64,000 bases of DNA from Rossellomorea aquimaris TF-12 (GCF_001648555.1 NZ_LQXM01000026.1:124001-188000); one strand, 5' to 3'; positions 1-9,152 are shown, counted from the first letter of the stretch. Numbers and translations are program-made. Notes: a model not told the origin generated them from the sequence alone.

Positions 1-273
1 GAAACGATGAGAATCTTTAGGGAATTAGAAAAATATGATTTAAGCCTGCAACCTGAGAAACTAAAGGGTAGACCTCTTATGTTTTGGCATGGGAAAAGGG
101 ACAAGGTTGTTCCCTTCCAACTGACACATGAGTTTTATCATAGTATTTTACCCTATTATGAAGATCTTGAAGATAACTTATTATTTGTCGAGGATGAGAA
201 GGCTGACCACAAAGTATCTAGAGAAGGTGTGATAAAACTGGTGGAGTGGTTTGAAAAGCACTTATCAGCCTAA
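1..273 (+). CDS. yitV: YitV-like alpha/beta hydrolase, C-terminal part
   Basis: Only the last 90 or so codons are present; the reading frame is open back to base 1, so the gene begins upstream of the window. The visible part reads WHGKRDKVVPF, the usual strand-loop carrying the acid residue of an alpha/beta hydrolase, and later DHKVSREG, which would hold the catalytic His. It is followed by yitW, the same order as yitV-yitW in B. subtilis. Substrate unknown; a serine esterase or peptidase-like role is inferred from the fold only. Confidence 0.7.
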   Translation, partial: ETMRIFRELEKYDLSLQPEKLKGRPLMFWHGKRDKVVPFQLTHEFYHSILPYYEDLEDNLLFVEDEKADHKVSREGVIKLVEWFEKHLSA

Positions 274-388
274 TATTTTTGTTTTATTGTATTATTTTTG
301 TTAAGATGATGAAGAAAAAACACATTAAGTATAAAGGATTTAATGTTTAATATGAAAAATCCTTATTAAATCATAAAGGAGTGCTAAT

Positions 389-697
389 ATGGATCAGGAT
401 CTTAAAGATAATTTGATGGGTGCCCTTGAACAGGTAGTTGACCCTGAATTAGGTATAGACATTGTTAATTTAGGATTAGTTTATGATGTGGATTTAGATG
501 AGGAAGGCAAAGCTACTGTAACAATGACCCTGACTTCAATGGGATGTCCCCTTGCTGGTACCATTGTAGAACAAGTAAAAGCGGCTTTAAGCGATATTCC
601 AGAAGTTAAAGAGACGGAAGTAGATATTGTTTGGAATCCACCATGGAGTAAGGACAATATGTCTAGGTACGCGAAGATTGCTTTAGGAATAAGATAA
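389..697 (+). CDS. yitW: YitW, MIP18/SufT-like Fe-S assembly protein
   Basis: A 102-residue protein of the MIP18 (DUF59, PaaD-like) family. It starts with the family pattern ALEQVVDPELGIDIVNLGLVY and carries the conserved Cys in TSMGCPLAG, thought to contact Fe-S cargo or partners. Members help mature iron-sulfur proteins in the cytoplasm. AAAGGAG lies just before the ATG. The full length matches the family. A bidirectional terminator follows directly. Confidence 0.88.
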   Translation: MDQDLKDNLMGALEQVVDPELGIDIVNLGLVYDVDLDEEGKATVTMTLTSMGCPLAGTIVEQVKAALSDIPEVKETEVDIVWNPPWSKDNMSRYAKIALGIR

Positions 698-739
698 AAA
701 AATCGGGTGCACCTCTTGAATAGATGCACCCGATTTTTT
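698..739. terminator. Bidirectional terminator between yitW and fnr
   Basis: A 14-bp stem (AAAAATCGGGTGCA with TGCACCCGATTTTT) flanked by A and T runs. It can stop yitW from the left and the Crp/Fnr gene from the right, and overlaps the stop codon of the latter. Confidence 0.9.
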
Positions 740-1430
740 AATCAATTCTGCAAATTGAAATGGGACAATTCTCGCAATCAATTTCATCTTTTAAATAATC
801 CAGGTTATGAACCGTAATATATCCTTTCTCTAAAGAAAGGACCTTTTGTTTTTTTAACTCGCTAAGTAATCGATTCACAACTTCTCTAGACGTTCCGCAA
901 AAATTGGCCAACTCTTGGTTTGTTAAAGGGAAGTCAATTAATATGCCCTCATCCAAAGATTTACCATAACTATTTGTTAATCGAATAATAGTTGAATATA
1001 ATGCTCCTTTTTTTCCATGAAGAATTAGGTCTCGAAACTTTGTTTGGTTTTGCTGATTTTGATGCTGAATCCATTTCAACCACTGAATGGTTAATTCTCC
1101 ATTATTAGAGAGCTGTTGTTCGAACCTTTCTTTAGGTAGAGCATAAACTTCAACGTTTTCCATGACTTTTGCATTTAACATATAGGATGATTCTCTACAA
1201 AATAACGTTAATTCCCCTATGACATCATTATTGGAACATATACGCATTGAAAGCTCTCGTCCGTCAGCGATGACCTTACTAACCTGAATTCTTCCTGATT
1301 TGATCAAAAAAAGCTCATTAGCCATCTGTCCTTCTTGAAAGAGGTAATGTCCTTTTTTAACGCTCTTTAAGATGTTGGCTTCTAAAAACATGCTTCTAAT
1401 TTCAGTCGGAACTTTAATTAAATCACTCAT
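738..1430 (-). CDS. fnr: Fnr-type Crp-family oxygen-sensing regulator
   Basis: 230 residues: an N-terminal cyclic-nucleotide-like beta barrel (about 15-125), a long dimer helix, then a winged helix-turn-helix with recognition segment GTSREVVNRLLSEL (about 179-192). The C terminus ends with Cys219-x2-Cys222-x4-Cys227. This is the spacing of the three cysteines that hold the [4Fe-4S] cluster in B. subtilis Fnr, whose fourth ligand is an Asp; an Asp sits at 134 in KFRDLILHGKKGALYST, the right place. So I infer an oxygen-sensing activator of anaerobic genes rather than a generic Crp protein. It lies downstream of uppP on the same strand. No narK or nar genes are nearby, unlike B. subtilis. Confidence 0.78.
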   Translation of the reverse strand: MSDLIKVPTEIRSMFLEANILKSVKKGHYLFQEGQMANELFLIKSGRIQVSKVIADGRELSMRICSNNDVIGELTLFCRESSYMLNAKVMENVEVYALPKERFEQQLSNNGELTIQWLKWIQHQNQQNQTKFRDLILHGKKGALYSTIIRLTNSYGKSLDEGILIDFPLTNQELANFCGTSREVVNRLLSELKKQKVLSLEKGYITVHNLDYLKDEIDCENCPISICRID

Positions 1431-1455
1431 TTAGATCACATCTTTTCTTTAAATA

Positions 1456-1496
1456 AAGTCTATTGCCTTTAACTTTATCAAAGACAATAGACAATT
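1456..1496 (-). terminator. Likely terminator of uppP
   Basis: On the minus strand GTCTATTG and CAATAGAC pair with a loop of about 19 bases and are followed by TTTATTT. It lies between the stop of uppP and the start of fnr, so the two are probably separate transcripts. Confidence 0.5.
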
Positions 1497-1505
1497 AATA
1501 GGTGG

Positions 1506-2315
1506 TTAGGCAAAAATAATAACCAATGTTCCTACTATGAAACAGTAAATAGCGAAATACTTAAGGTTCCCTTTAGCCATAATATTCATAAACCATTTTA
1601 ACGAGAAGTAAGAAGCAACAAGGGAAGCTAAAAACGCTACAGTGTAAGGAATCGCCATTTCAGATAGGTTTTTGGCTTCCATTAAGTCACTAATTCCGAA
1701 TACCATGACTCCTAAACTGACGGGGATATATAATAGAAAGGAAAATCGCAAGGCAGTTTCAGCTTTCATTCCCCTCGCCATAGCAGCAACGATAGTTGCT
1801 CCTGAACGACTGATCCCTGGAATAAGTGCTACTGCTTGAGCGGCTCCAATGATTAGAGCATCCTTTATATTTAAATCTCCGTCGTTTTTTCCACCCTTAA
1901 AATTACGGATTGCCCATAGTGCAAATCCTGTAATAATTAAAGTAATACCAACTGTAATCACTTTAGATAGATTTTCTTCAATAACATCACCAAAAAGTAC
2001 ACCAATAACACCAGCAGGTATGGTACCAATTATTAAGTACACAATAAAATGAAAATCACGTTTTGTTTCAGGTGTTTTATGTTTAAAATAACCTAGCCCA
2101 TTAACAACTAGACGCCAAATATCCTCACGATAAATAATTAATACTGCAAACAACGAAGCTGTATTGACTAATATTTCAAACGTTAGAGAAGGATCATCTA
2201 TCCCTAAGAAATGTTGTGCCAACGCCAAATGTCCACTAGATGAGATGGGAATTGGTTCCGTAAAACCTTGAAAAATCCCTAAGAATAAATATTTCAAAAC
2301 AAGATAAAAATCCAT
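1506..2315 (-). CDS. uppP: Undecaprenyl-diphosphatase UppP (BacA family)
   Basis: Integral membrane enzyme that removes a phosphate from undecaprenyl diphosphate to recycle the lipid carrier of wall synthesis, and gives bacitracin resistance. 269 residues, the usual length. Two family signatures are visible: [14 protein letters not shown] near residue 17 and [16 protein letters not shown] near 167, which form the active site. About eight hydrophobic segments follow. The first signature has Pro-Ile where many homologues have Pro-Val or Leu-Pro, a mild variation. It is divergent from yjzC. Confidence 0.93.
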   Translation of the reverse strand: MDFYLVLKYLFLGIFQGFTEPIPISSSGHLALAQHFLGIDDPSLTFEILVNTASLFAVLIIYREDIWRLVVNGLGYFKHKTPETKRDFHFIVYLIIGTIPAGVIGVLFGDVIEENLSKVITVGITLIITGFALWAIRNFKGGKNDGDLNIKDALIIGAAQAVALIPGISRSGATIVAAMARGMKAETALRFSFLLYIPVSLGVMVFGISDLMEAKNLSEMAIPYTVAFLASLVASYFSLKWFMNIMAKGNLKYFAIYCFIVGTLVIIFA

Positions 2316-2519
2316 TACATATCCTCCAACCTTTTATTATCCACATTTTTTAATTTAACACCATAAAGGGAAAGACTGTAAAGGGTTTTTCTAAATGTTA
2401 ATAAAACAGTAATGAAATTATTACGAAACTGATTTAGATATCCTTCATCTGGTATGCATGAACAGGAATGATTGTAGAAAAATAAGAAGGAAGCAATGCT
2501 TCGAAAAGGAGGGGTATAC

Positions 2520-2699
2520 ATGGGACAACCACGACATTTTAAAGGTGGAGAAAAAGCACCGAATAATGGTCAATACATTGAAATCGGTGAGACAGGAAGT
2601 AATGTGAAAAATCCCCAAAGACTAAGATTAAAAGCGGGAGACCGGTTCCCAGAAAACTCAAACCATAATCGCCATTGGACCTACATGAGAAAACCTTAA
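2520..2699 (+). CDS. yjzC: YjzC family small protein
   Basis: 59 residues, the length of B. subtilis YjzC. Sequence MGQPRHFKGGEKAPNNGQ continues with NPQRLRLKAGDRFPENSNHNR, typical of the family. The ATG at 2520 is preceded by AAAGGAGGGG at a good distance; an in-frame ATG 24 bases upstream overlaps that ribosome site and is not used. Function unknown; strongly basic and hydrophilic, with no membrane segment. Confidence 0.85.
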   Translation: MGQPRHFKGGEKAPNNGQYIEIGETGSNVKNPQRLRLKAGDRFPENSNHNRHWTYMRKP

Positions 2700-2703
2700 T
2701 AAG

Positions 2704-2769
2704 TTGGAACAAGGAAAACTGCTTACGTTGTCGAAAGGCGTCATGCAGTAAATTCCTTGTTCTTTTTTC
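2704..2769 (+). terminator. Terminator of yjzC
   Basis: GAACAAGGAA (2706-2715) pairs with TTCCTTGTTC (2753-2762), with an inner ACTGC/GCAGT helix, and is followed by a T-rich run. Confidence 0.75.
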
Positions 2770-2824
2770 TTTTCAAATGTTATAAAAAGGAATATAATAA
2801 ACACAAAGGTCAATAAAGGTCAAA
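2770..2824 (+). promoter_or_regulatory. clpB promoter with CtsR operator
   Basis: A TATAAT box lies at 2793-2798 with a weak TTTTCA -35 at 2770-2775 (17 bp spacing). Directly downstream, GGTCAAT-AAA-GGTCAAA (2808-2824) is a direct heptanucleotide repeat that matches the CtsR consensus (A/GGTCAAANANA/GGTCAAA) with one mismatch. In Firmicutes CtsR represses clp genes until heat or protein stress. Position over the transcription start fits repression. Confidence 0.88.
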
Positions 2825-2845
2825 TTCTTCCCGAGGTGGTATACG

Positions 2846-5449
2846 ATGAATTTTGAAAAGATGACACATAGCATTCAAGAAGGATTAGTTGCTGGTGGGG
2901 AATTAGCCAAAGAAAGGCTACATACGGATATAGGAGTACTGCATTTATGGAAAGCTTTAATCAGTAACCACGAAAGTTTACTACAATCGATCTATTTAAA
3001 AGCAGGAATAAACGTTCCTGAATTTGAATTGTTTTTACAAGAGAAATTAGATGATATACCGTCAGTTGAAGGATCCGGACTCCAGTATGGACAGTACTTT
3101 AAAAGGGATATCCATCAACTATTACAGGACAGTGACAAGATAAAACGTGACTGGGAAGATGATTACATTTCAATTGAACACCTTGCTATTGCCTTGTTTA
3201 AGCAAGGTGACCATGATATTACAAAATATTTGGTGTCAAAAGGTGTCACGCATAACGAAATTAACGTTCTTATTAATAAAATAAGAGGAGGGAGTAAAGT
3301 GACTACTCAAAATCCGGAAGTACAATATGAAGCATTAAAGAAATATGGGAGAGATCTTGTTGCTGATGTGAAGGCGGGCAGAATTGATCCTGTTATAGGA
3401 AGAGATAGTGAAATTCGTCATGTTATTCGAATCCTGTCACGTAAAACGAAGAATAATCCTGTTTTAATAGGAGAGCCTGGAGTTGGGAAAACCGCAATAG
3501 TAGAAGGCTTAGCCCAGCGAATTGTTAGAAAAGATGTTCCAGAGGGTCTTAAAGATAAAACAATCTTTGAATTAGATATGAGTTCACTAGTTGCAGGTGC
3601 TAAATTTAGAGGTGAATTTGAAGAACGGCTAAAAGCAGTGTTAACGGAAGTGAAAAAAAGTGAAGGACGAATCCTTCTATTTATTGATGAGCTGCACACT
3701 ATAGTGGGAGCAGGTAAAACGGAAGGCGCCATGGATGCAGGTAATATCCTGAAACCCATGCTTGCAAGGGGAGAGTTGCATTGCATTGGAGCTACTACCC
3801 TAAATGAATACAGAAAATATATTGAAAAGGACCCAGCCCTTGAGCGACGTTTTCAACAGGTATTAGTTCATGAGCCAAATGTAGAGGATACAATTTCTAT
3901 CCTTAGGGGTTTGAAAGAGAGATTTGAAATTCATCATGGTGTTAATATTCATGATCGTGCAATCGTGGCTGCTGCCAAATTATCTGATCGCTATATCTCA
4001 GATCGTTTTCTTCCAGACAAAGCCATAGACTTAGTTGATGAAGCGTGTGCTATGATTCGTACAGAAATTGATTCTATGCCAACTGAGTTAGATGAAGTAA
4101 CCCGTAAAGTAATGCAACTTGAAATTGAGGAAGCAGCTCTTTCAAAAGAAAAAGATCAGGCAAGCATAGAAAGGCTTCATATAATAAGAGAAGACCTGGG
4201 TAATTTAAAAGAAAAAGCCAATGCCATGAAGTTAAAATGGCAACAAGAGAAAGAAAGCATCGGAGCTGTTCAAGAAAAGAGAGAAGAGCTTGATAAATTA
4301 AGACGATTGTTAGAAGAAGCTGAAAGTGACTATGATTTAAATAAAGCGGCAGAGCTTCGACATGGGCGTATACCAGCTATGGAAAAGGAATTAGAAACTT
4401 TGGAAGCTGAAACAATGCAAGAGCAGGAAGGAAGACTGCTAAGAGAAGAAGTAACAGAAGAAGAAGTTGCCAATATTGTTGCTAGATGGACTGGAATTCC
4501 CGTAACGAAACTTGTAGAGGGAGAAAGAGAGAAGTTATTAAAGTTAGAAACAATCCTCCATGAACGTGTGATAGGGCAGGAAGATGCTGTTGAATTGGTA
4601 AGTGATGCGGTTATTCGTGCACGAGCAGGAATAAAGGATCCGAACCGACCGATTGGTTCTTTTATTTTCTTAGGTCCTACTGGGGTAGGAAAGACAGAGC
4701 TTGCTAAAACGTTGGCACACACATTGTTTGATAGTGAGGAGCAGATGATTCGTATTGATATGTCTGAATATATGGAAAAACATGCAGTATCACGGTTAAT
4801 TGGTGCGCCTCCAGGATATGTTGGGTATGAAGAAGGAGGGCAGTTAACAGAAGCAATCAGAAGAAAGCCCTACTCCGTTATTCTTTTAGACGAGATTGAG
4901 AAAGCTCATCCGGAAGTATTCAATATTTTATTGCAAATGCTGGATGATGGACGTATTACAGATTCACAAGGAAGAACAATTGATTGTAAAAACACAGTTA
5001 TTATTATGACTTCAAATATCGGATCTACCCACCTCTTGGAACGAAATAAAGGAGAAGAGGAAATAGATACCGAGACAAAAGATTTAGTCATGAGTCAGCT
5101 TCGAAGCTCATTTCGCCCTGAGTTCCTCAATCGTGTAGATGATATTATCCTATTTAAACCACTTAGTATAGCTAATGTGAAAGGAATCATTGACAAACTA
5201 TTGTTAGAATTGCAGGATCGAGTGAAGGAGCAGCACATATCGCTTGTTCTAACAGAGGAAGCCAGGGAACTTATTGCAACTTCTGCCTATGACCCAGTTT
5301 ATGGAGCCCGTCCTTTAAAAAGGTATTTACAAAGAGAAGTCGAGACGAAGCTCGCACGGGAAATCATTGCTGGAAAGATAGGAAAAAATGAGGAAGTTCT
5401 AATAGAAGCAGGGGAGAAAGGAATAGATTTGCAAACTAGATCAAAATAA
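2846..5449 (+). CDS. clpB: ATP-dependent disaggregase ClpB
   Basis: 867 residues, full length for ClpB, a hexameric AAA+ chaperone that pulls proteins out of aggregates with DnaK. Order of parts: Clp N domain (1-145), first ATPase domain with Walker A GEPGVGKT at 209-216 and LFIDELHT, a long coiled-coil middle domain (about 410-530) that marks ClpB and separates it from ClpC, then the second ATPase domain with GPTGVGKT at 610-617 and [15 protein letters not shown]. No ClpP-binding loop is evident. ATG follows GAGGTGG. Under a CtsR operator. Present here between yjzC and yjzD where B. subtilis 168 has no clpB. Confidence 0.97.
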   Translation: MNFEKMTHSIQEGLVAGGELAKERLHTDIGVLHLWKALISNHESLLQSIYLKAGINVPEFELFLQEKLDDIPSVEGSGLQYGQYFKRDIHQLLQDSDKIKRDWEDDYISIEHLAIALFKQGDHDITKYLVSKGVTHNEINVLINKIRGGSKVTTQNPEVQYEALKKYGRDLVADVKAGRIDPVIGRDSEIRHVIRILSRKTKNNPVLIGEPGVGKTAIVEGLAQRIVRKDVPEGLKDKTIFELDMSSLVAGAKFRGEFEERLKAVLTEVKKSEGRILLFIDELHTIVGAGKTEGAMDAGNILKPMLARGELHCIGATTLNEYRKYIEKDPALERRFQQVLVHEPNVEDTISILRGLKERFEIHHGVNIHDRAIVAAAKLSDRYISDRFLPDKAIDLVDEACAMIRTEIDSMPTELDEVTRKVMQLEIEEAALSKEKDQASIERLHIIREDLGNLKEKANAMKLKWQQEKESIGAVQEKREELDKLRRLLEEAESDYDLNKAAELRHGRIPAMEKELETLEAETMQEQEGRLLREEVTEEEVANIVARWTGIPVTKLVEGEREKLLKLETILHERVIGQEDAVELVSDAVIRARAGIKDPNRPIGSFIFLGPTGVGKTELAKTLAHTLFDSEEQMIRIDMSEYMEKHAVSRLIGAPPGYVGYEEGGQLTEAIRRKPYSVILLDEIEKAHPEVFNILLQMLDDGRITDSQGRTIDCKNTVIIMTSNIGSTHLLERNKGEEEIDTETKDLVMSQLRSSFRPEFLNRVDDIILFKPLSIANVKGIIDKLLLELQDRVKEQHISLVLTEEARELIATSAYDPVYGARPLKRYLQREVETKLAREIIAGKIGKNEEVLIEAGEKGIDLQTRSK

Positions 5450-5489
5450 AAGGATCTTTCGCATACTTTGATGCTTGTGAAAAAGCGAG

Positions 5490-5690
5490 AAGTTATTGAT
5501 TGGAACGCCGCAGGGCGTGAGTTTAGCCTCCGCAGGCTTTGCCCTGTGGAGGCTCACTGTCTAGCTCCGGGGCTAAGGGACTAGAGGTCATAAGTCAATT
5601 CTGCCAATAAGGCAAAAAGCGCCTTTCCGTCAGAATCTCCTTATGCTTGTTGTCCCTGAACAAAGCCCCTTGGCTTTTCGTGCTTTCCCT
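5490..5690 (+). repeat. Dispersed structured repeat, composite copy (families A and B)
   Basis: The clpB-yjzD gap (5450-5896) holds no convincing gene. GTCTAGCTCC at 5559, CTAGAGGTCATAAG near 5581, an inner GGCAAAAAGCGCC hairpin, CTTATGCTTGT and GGCTTTTCG to about 5680 match the copies at 45226-45482 (family A). The outer helix is CATAAG with CTTATG. The left part, TTGATTGG to GAGGCTCACTG (5495-5558), matches a remnant of the GC-rich element at 44270-44443 (family B). G+C is visibly higher than in the surroundings. Confidence 0.75.
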
Positions 5691-5804
5691 CAGGAGTCGA
5701 GAACCTTTCCCTCACCACCTAGCAGACTCTAGTAGACAGAGTTACCATGTTACACAACATCAATCTATGCAAAAAAGCCAAAATGCGTGGTTTGAAATAA
5801 AAGG

Positions 5805-5837
5805 AAAAAGCAGGGGCTATGAAAACCCCTGCTTTTT
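5805..5837 (+). terminator. Terminator downstream of clpB and repeat
   Basis: AAAAAGCAGGGG (5805-5816) pairs with CCCCTGCTTTTT (5826-5837); strong 12-bp stem with T run, symmetrical enough to act in both directions, so it may also serve yjzD from the right. Confidence 0.88.
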
Positions 5838-5896
5838 CTTATGTGAAATGAACGACTTTTGTATGTAATCCCAGGATTCTCGAATTACAATGTTTA

Positions 5897-6079
5897 TTAA
5901 TGTTTTTCTACTGGTTCATTTGGAATTACAAGTGTAATAACAAAAAGAATAACGGTTACTAAAACAGACAAGATTAAGCCTGTTTCAAAGTGAAACTTAA
6001 CCCCAATCATTGAACTTACAACGTAAGTTAACATTTCTGTTAGAGCAAACGCCCAAAAGAATGTCCAAAAAAATCTCAC
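5897..6079 (-). CDS. yjzD: YjzD, DUF2929 small membrane protein
   Basis: 60 residues with two hydrophobic helices (about 3-24 and 33-52) and a short acidic-basic tail. MRFFWTFFWAFALTEMLTYV and the overall length match YjzD/DUF2929. GAGGTGAC precedes the ATG. Position next to yjaU agrees with B. subtilis. Function not known. Confidence 0.8.
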   Translation of the reverse strand: MRFFWTFFWAFALTEMLTYVVSSMIGVKFHFETGLILSVLVTVILFVITLVIPNEPVEKH

Positions 6080-6214
6080 GTCAAGTCACCTCGTTTCTAT
6101 GTATTAAACTATTTATTTAATGGTTAAACTTTTTCAATCTTTATTATCTTACCACAGCTTTTGAAAATAATAAATGACGAATATGTGAAAATGTAACCCT
6201 TATCATTTATTCAA

Positions 6215-6264
6215 CCTATATTAATGTAAAAAGGTAATAATACTCCTTTTTACATTAATATAGG
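6215..6264. repeat. Perfect 20-bp inverted repeat upstream of yjaU
   Basis: CCTATATTAATGTAAAAAGG (6215-6234) and its exact reverse complement (6245-6264) are separated by 10 bases. No T run follows on either strand in the way of an ordinary terminator. It sits between divergent yjzD and yjaU, about 70 bp before the yjaU start. Confidence 0.85.
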
Positions 6265-6335
6265 CGTTTTACATAAACATTAGTATTGTCTCTACATAAA
6301 CTATAATGACTTACTATGTAAAAGGAGACTTTCTA

Positions 6336-7079
6336 ATGTACCAGCGTTTATTTCAATTAGAGAATGAGTGGTGTATGATTCATTATCCTGAACGTCCAAA
6401 TGGGTTTGCTGTGATGATCTTAGGTGATCATCATCATTATGTAGATGAAAAAAGCAGCTTTTGGGTCCAGCATGAAGCAAGGGTAAAGTGGATTCAAGAG
6501 CTTACTTCAAAGGGGTATATTGTATATTATAGCAACCTTTATGGAGCAAATTGGGGAAGCAATCAAGCAGTACAGTTAGCTAGAAGACTATACCAACATG
6601 TAAAAAGATCCGAAATCATCAATGGAAAAATTCATATATTAGCTGAAGGGATGGGTGCCTTAGTTTTAAAAGAGCTTTATCCTAAAATGGAAGAGGATAT
6701 TAGAGGAGCAATTATGTTCACACCATGCGTATCACTTCATAAACATTTGGAACAGGAGAAAGAACAAAAGTTTTTCTATAAAAGGCTAATAAAGGAACTG
6801 TCTTTTTCTTTTCAAATGAATGAAGAGGAATGTGAAGCCTTCTTTTCTCAGCCTTCTCAAGACTATGAAGTATATAAGAAGATATCTATCCCCCTATACA
6901 TCGTTCAGTCAACCACTGTTAATCGTTATAATAATCAGTTCTCTCTCATAAAAGATATATATAGGGAAAGAGTCGATAAAGGACTTTCAACAGACCTCTT
7001 TTACGTACTTCCCGAAAAAAGAGCTTCTTTGGGAGAAAAGTTTGCATCTTATTTCTCATTACATGAGAAAGAATTATAA
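6336..7079 (+). CDS. yjaU: YjaU, alpha/beta hydrolase-fold protein
   Basis: 247 residues from the ATG at 6336, which has AAAGGAG nine bases before it; an upstream in-frame ATG at 6306 lacks such a site. The sequence has hydrolase-fold features, but the nucleophile elbow reads LAEGMGAL (about 102-109), with Gly105 where the catalytic Ser of G-x-S-x-G is expected. It may therefore be a non-catalytic or altered member. It is followed closely by yjaV, as in B. subtilis, and the pair is likely one operon. Confidence 0.75.
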   Translation: MYQRLFQLENEWCMIHYPERPNGFAVMILGDHHHYVDEKSSFWVQHEARVKWIQELTSKGYIVYYSNLYGANWGSNQAVQLARRLYQHVKRSEIINGKIHILAEGMGALVLKELYPKMEEDIRGAIMFTPCVSLHKHLEQEKEQKFFYKRLIKELSFSFQMNEEECEAFFSQPSQDYEVYKKISIPLYIVQSTTVNRYNNQFSLIKDIYRERVDKGLSTDLFYVLPEKRASLGEKFASYFSLHEKEL

Positions 7080-7105
7080 TATGATTTCACATTGGAGTGA
7101 TTGAG

Positions 7106-7831
7106 TTGAATCATGCAGTAGTTTTGGCAGCCCAACAGTTTTTAGGATTTGAGCTTTGTGGTGCACTACTTGAAAGCGGATGGACTGTTACAGCAATTGA
7201 CGACAATGACACAACAGAGGAAAAATGGATGGAGATTGGGAGAAACGCTAATATACAATACATTGCTTTTAGCGATTGGAATAGGGAAATAAAATCAGAG
7301 GCTACATTGTTTCTTCCGTATTACGATCAACTTAGAGGTAATAAGCTGCAATGTCTGTCAGAAGTTGACTCCATTTTAGAGGAGCAGAAACAACTTCCGA
7401 ATATTGTTGAGATCTATTCCAATAGGGAAAGGAAAACTAGTAGGTCTCAAGGTTCAAGACCTGTTACTACATTTTACATTCCTACATTATTTGGCATACA
7501 TCAGCCATCATCGTTTTTGTTTGCTCAATTGTTAAATGAGGATTGTGAAGAAGGATGTTATGAATATATTGACGATACAAGTGGTGCTATTTATGTGAAA
7601 GATGCAGCTTTTTCAATTATTTCAAATTCTTTAGAGCAAAAAACGTTTACATTAAAACCTGATTCTGACAATAGTTGGAGTGAAGCCTTATCACACATCA
7701 CAGAATCAACATTTTCTTCAGAGCCTATCCAATGCACACCTAATAAAAATATTCTTACCGTGAAGCCTTCACAATCCTATGATGAAATCATTCAAGAACA
7801 AAAAAGAGGAATAAATAGGGAGGAAATTTAA
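7106..7831 (+). CDS. yjaV: YjaV, degenerate NAD(P)-fold protein
   Basis: 241 residues from TTG at 7106, chosen because TTGGAGTGA lies seven bases before it; a GTG nine bases upstream overlaps that site. The start MNHAVVLAAQQFLGFELC resembles the beginning of a short-chain dehydrogenase or epimerase, but the glycine-rich loop is AAQQFLG rather than GATGFIG, and no YxxxK active site is evident. So a dinucleotide-fold relative without proven enzyme function. Lies 26 bp after yjaU. Confidence 0.68.
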   Translation: MNHAVVLAAQQFLGFELCGALLESGWTVTAIDDNDTTEEKWMEIGRNANIQYIAFSDWNREIKSEATLFLPYYDQLRGNKLQCLSEVDSILEEQKQLPNIVEIYSNRERKTSRSQGSRPVTTFYIPTLFGIHQPSSFLFAQLLNEDCEEGCYEYIDDTSGAIYVKDAAFSIISNSLEQKTFTLKPDSDNSWSEALSHITESTFSSEPIQCTPNKNILTVKPSQSYDEIIQEQKRGINREEI

Positions 7832-7949
7832 GAATAAGTAAATTTTCTCTTTTCATGTACATTCAACTAAGGGTAAAATGAAATCGATGTAATATTTTTC
7901 TATCTTTTCTTTAATGGAAGCTGCATGAGCCTTAAAGGAGTTGCTGCAC

Positions 7950-8918
7950 ATGTGTAAGAGGTATTACCTAGTCATATTATTATTATTATTAGTCATCAGT
8001 GGTTGTTCAAATGGGACCAGCACAGGAGAAATGGAAAAAGTTGGGTTATTAGTTCCTGAAACGGTAAATGATGGAGTATGGGGAACAAAAGGATATAAAG
8101 GCTTATTAAAAATCCAGTCAGAATACAATGCAGACGTATTCTATAAAGAGAGCATGAATAATGATACATCAATTAAGCAAGCTGTTGGAGAATTTAATAA
8201 AAATGATGTTAATCTTGTATTCGGTCATGGAAGTGAATATTCAGAGATATTTAATAATCTTTCAAGTGACTATCCAAACATTCATTTTGTAAGTTTTAAT
8301 GGTAATGCTACTGAAAAAAACACGACAAGTCTAAGATTTAAAGGCTATGCAATGGGTTATTTCGGCGGGATGACTGCAGCATTCCAATCTGAAACAGATA
8401 AAATAGGTGTTGTGGCTGCGTTTGACTGGCAACCCGAAGTACAAGGCTTTATAGATGGTGCAAAGTTTCAAAACAAAGACGTAGAAGTAATGGTAGAATA
8501 CACCGAACATTGGGATGATCAAGACATTGCCCTTGTCCGATTAGAAAAGGAAATTAATAATGGTGTTGATGTTGTCTATCCCGCAGGAGATGGCTATAAT
8601 GTAGCTGTAATTGAAAAACTGAAAGAAAAGGGACTATTCGCCATTGGTTTTGTATCTGATCAATCTGATTTAGGGGAATCGACAGTATTAACAAGTACTG
8701 TACAGCATGCGGATAAACTTTATGAAGTTGTAGCAGATAGATTCTTAAAAGGTGAATTATCATCAGGAAATCTAGAGTTCGATTTTCAAGACGGTGTCAT
8801 TACCATGGGGAGATTTAGTCCTGTTGTACCTGAAAAATTTCAGTCTGAAATGAAGCAACATGTAAATCGTTACATTGAAGAAGGAAAATTACCAAATGGA
8901 AAGGAGCCTAAACAATGA
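7950..8918 (+). CDS. med: Med, BMP-family lipoprotein, positive regulator of comK
   Basis: 322 residues. The ATG at 7950 has AAAGGAG ten bases upstream; a TTG nine bases earlier is next to that site and unlikely. The N terminus is a lipoprotein signal, VISGC with Cys19 as the lipidated residue. The rest is the periplasmic-binding fold of the BMP/PnrA family (nucleoside-binding lipoproteins; FGHGSEYSEIF, PAGDGYNVAVIEKL). In B. subtilis Med raises comK expression. Its stop overlaps the ATG of comZ (ATGA), as in B. subtilis. Confidence 0.88.
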   Translation: MCKRYYLVILLLLLVISGCSNGTSTGEMEKVGLLVPETVNDGVWGTKGYKGLLKIQSEYNADVFYKESMNNDTSIKQAVGEFNKNDVNLVFGHGSEYSEIFNNLSSDYPNIHFVSFNGNATEKNTTSLRFKGYAMGYFGGMTAAFQSETDKIGVVAAFDWQPEVQGFIDGAKFQNKDVEVMVEYTEHWDDQDIALVRLEKEINNGVDVVYPAGDGYNVAVIEKLKEKGLFAIGFVSDQSDLGESTVLTSTVQHADKLYEVVADRFLKGELSSGNLEFDFQDGVITMGRFSPVVPEKFQSEMKQHVNRYIEEGKLPNGKEPKQ

Positions 8919-9103
8919 ACGAAGATAAAACAATGGAATTTATGCAAATCGCTATGAAATACTTACCTCAAGCAAAACATCAATTAGATGAAGCTGGAAT
9001 TGAGTTTTCACCAGAAATGCTTCAACCATTTATGAAGCTTTTTACGCAATTAATGAATGATGCCTATGAATTAGGTAAAAAGGACGCCTTACATAATGAG
9101 TAA
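8915..9103 (+). CDS. comZ: ComZ, competence regulator
   Basis: 62 residues, close to the 63 of B. subtilis ComZ, which negatively affects comG expression. The pattern MKYLPQAKHQLDEAGIEFSP is distinctive. It overlaps med by four bases, showing translational coupling. Small, acidic-helical, no membrane segment. Followed by a strong terminator. Confidence 0.9.
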   Translation: MNEDKTMEFMQIAMKYLPQAKHQLDEAGIEFSPEMLQPFMKLFTQLMNDAYELGKKDALHNE

Positions 9104-9116
9104 TTGATCGCGACCA

Positions 9117-9152
9117 AGACTGTTCAGTGTGAAAACTGAACAGTCTTTTTTA
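9117..9152 (+). terminator. Terminator of med-comZ
   Basis: AAGACTGTTCAGT (9117-9129) pairs with ACTGAACAGTCTT (9135-9147), then a T run. Confidence 0.93.

Noticed and set aside
2315-2521. Minus-strand frame of 68 codons upstream of uppP
   Set aside because: Covers the divergent promoter region of uppP and yjzC and lacks a proper start site; composition is not protein-like.
5647-5868. Open frame of 73 codons after clpB
   Set aside because: It runs through the dispersed repeat and the terminator at 5805-5837 and has no ribosome site.
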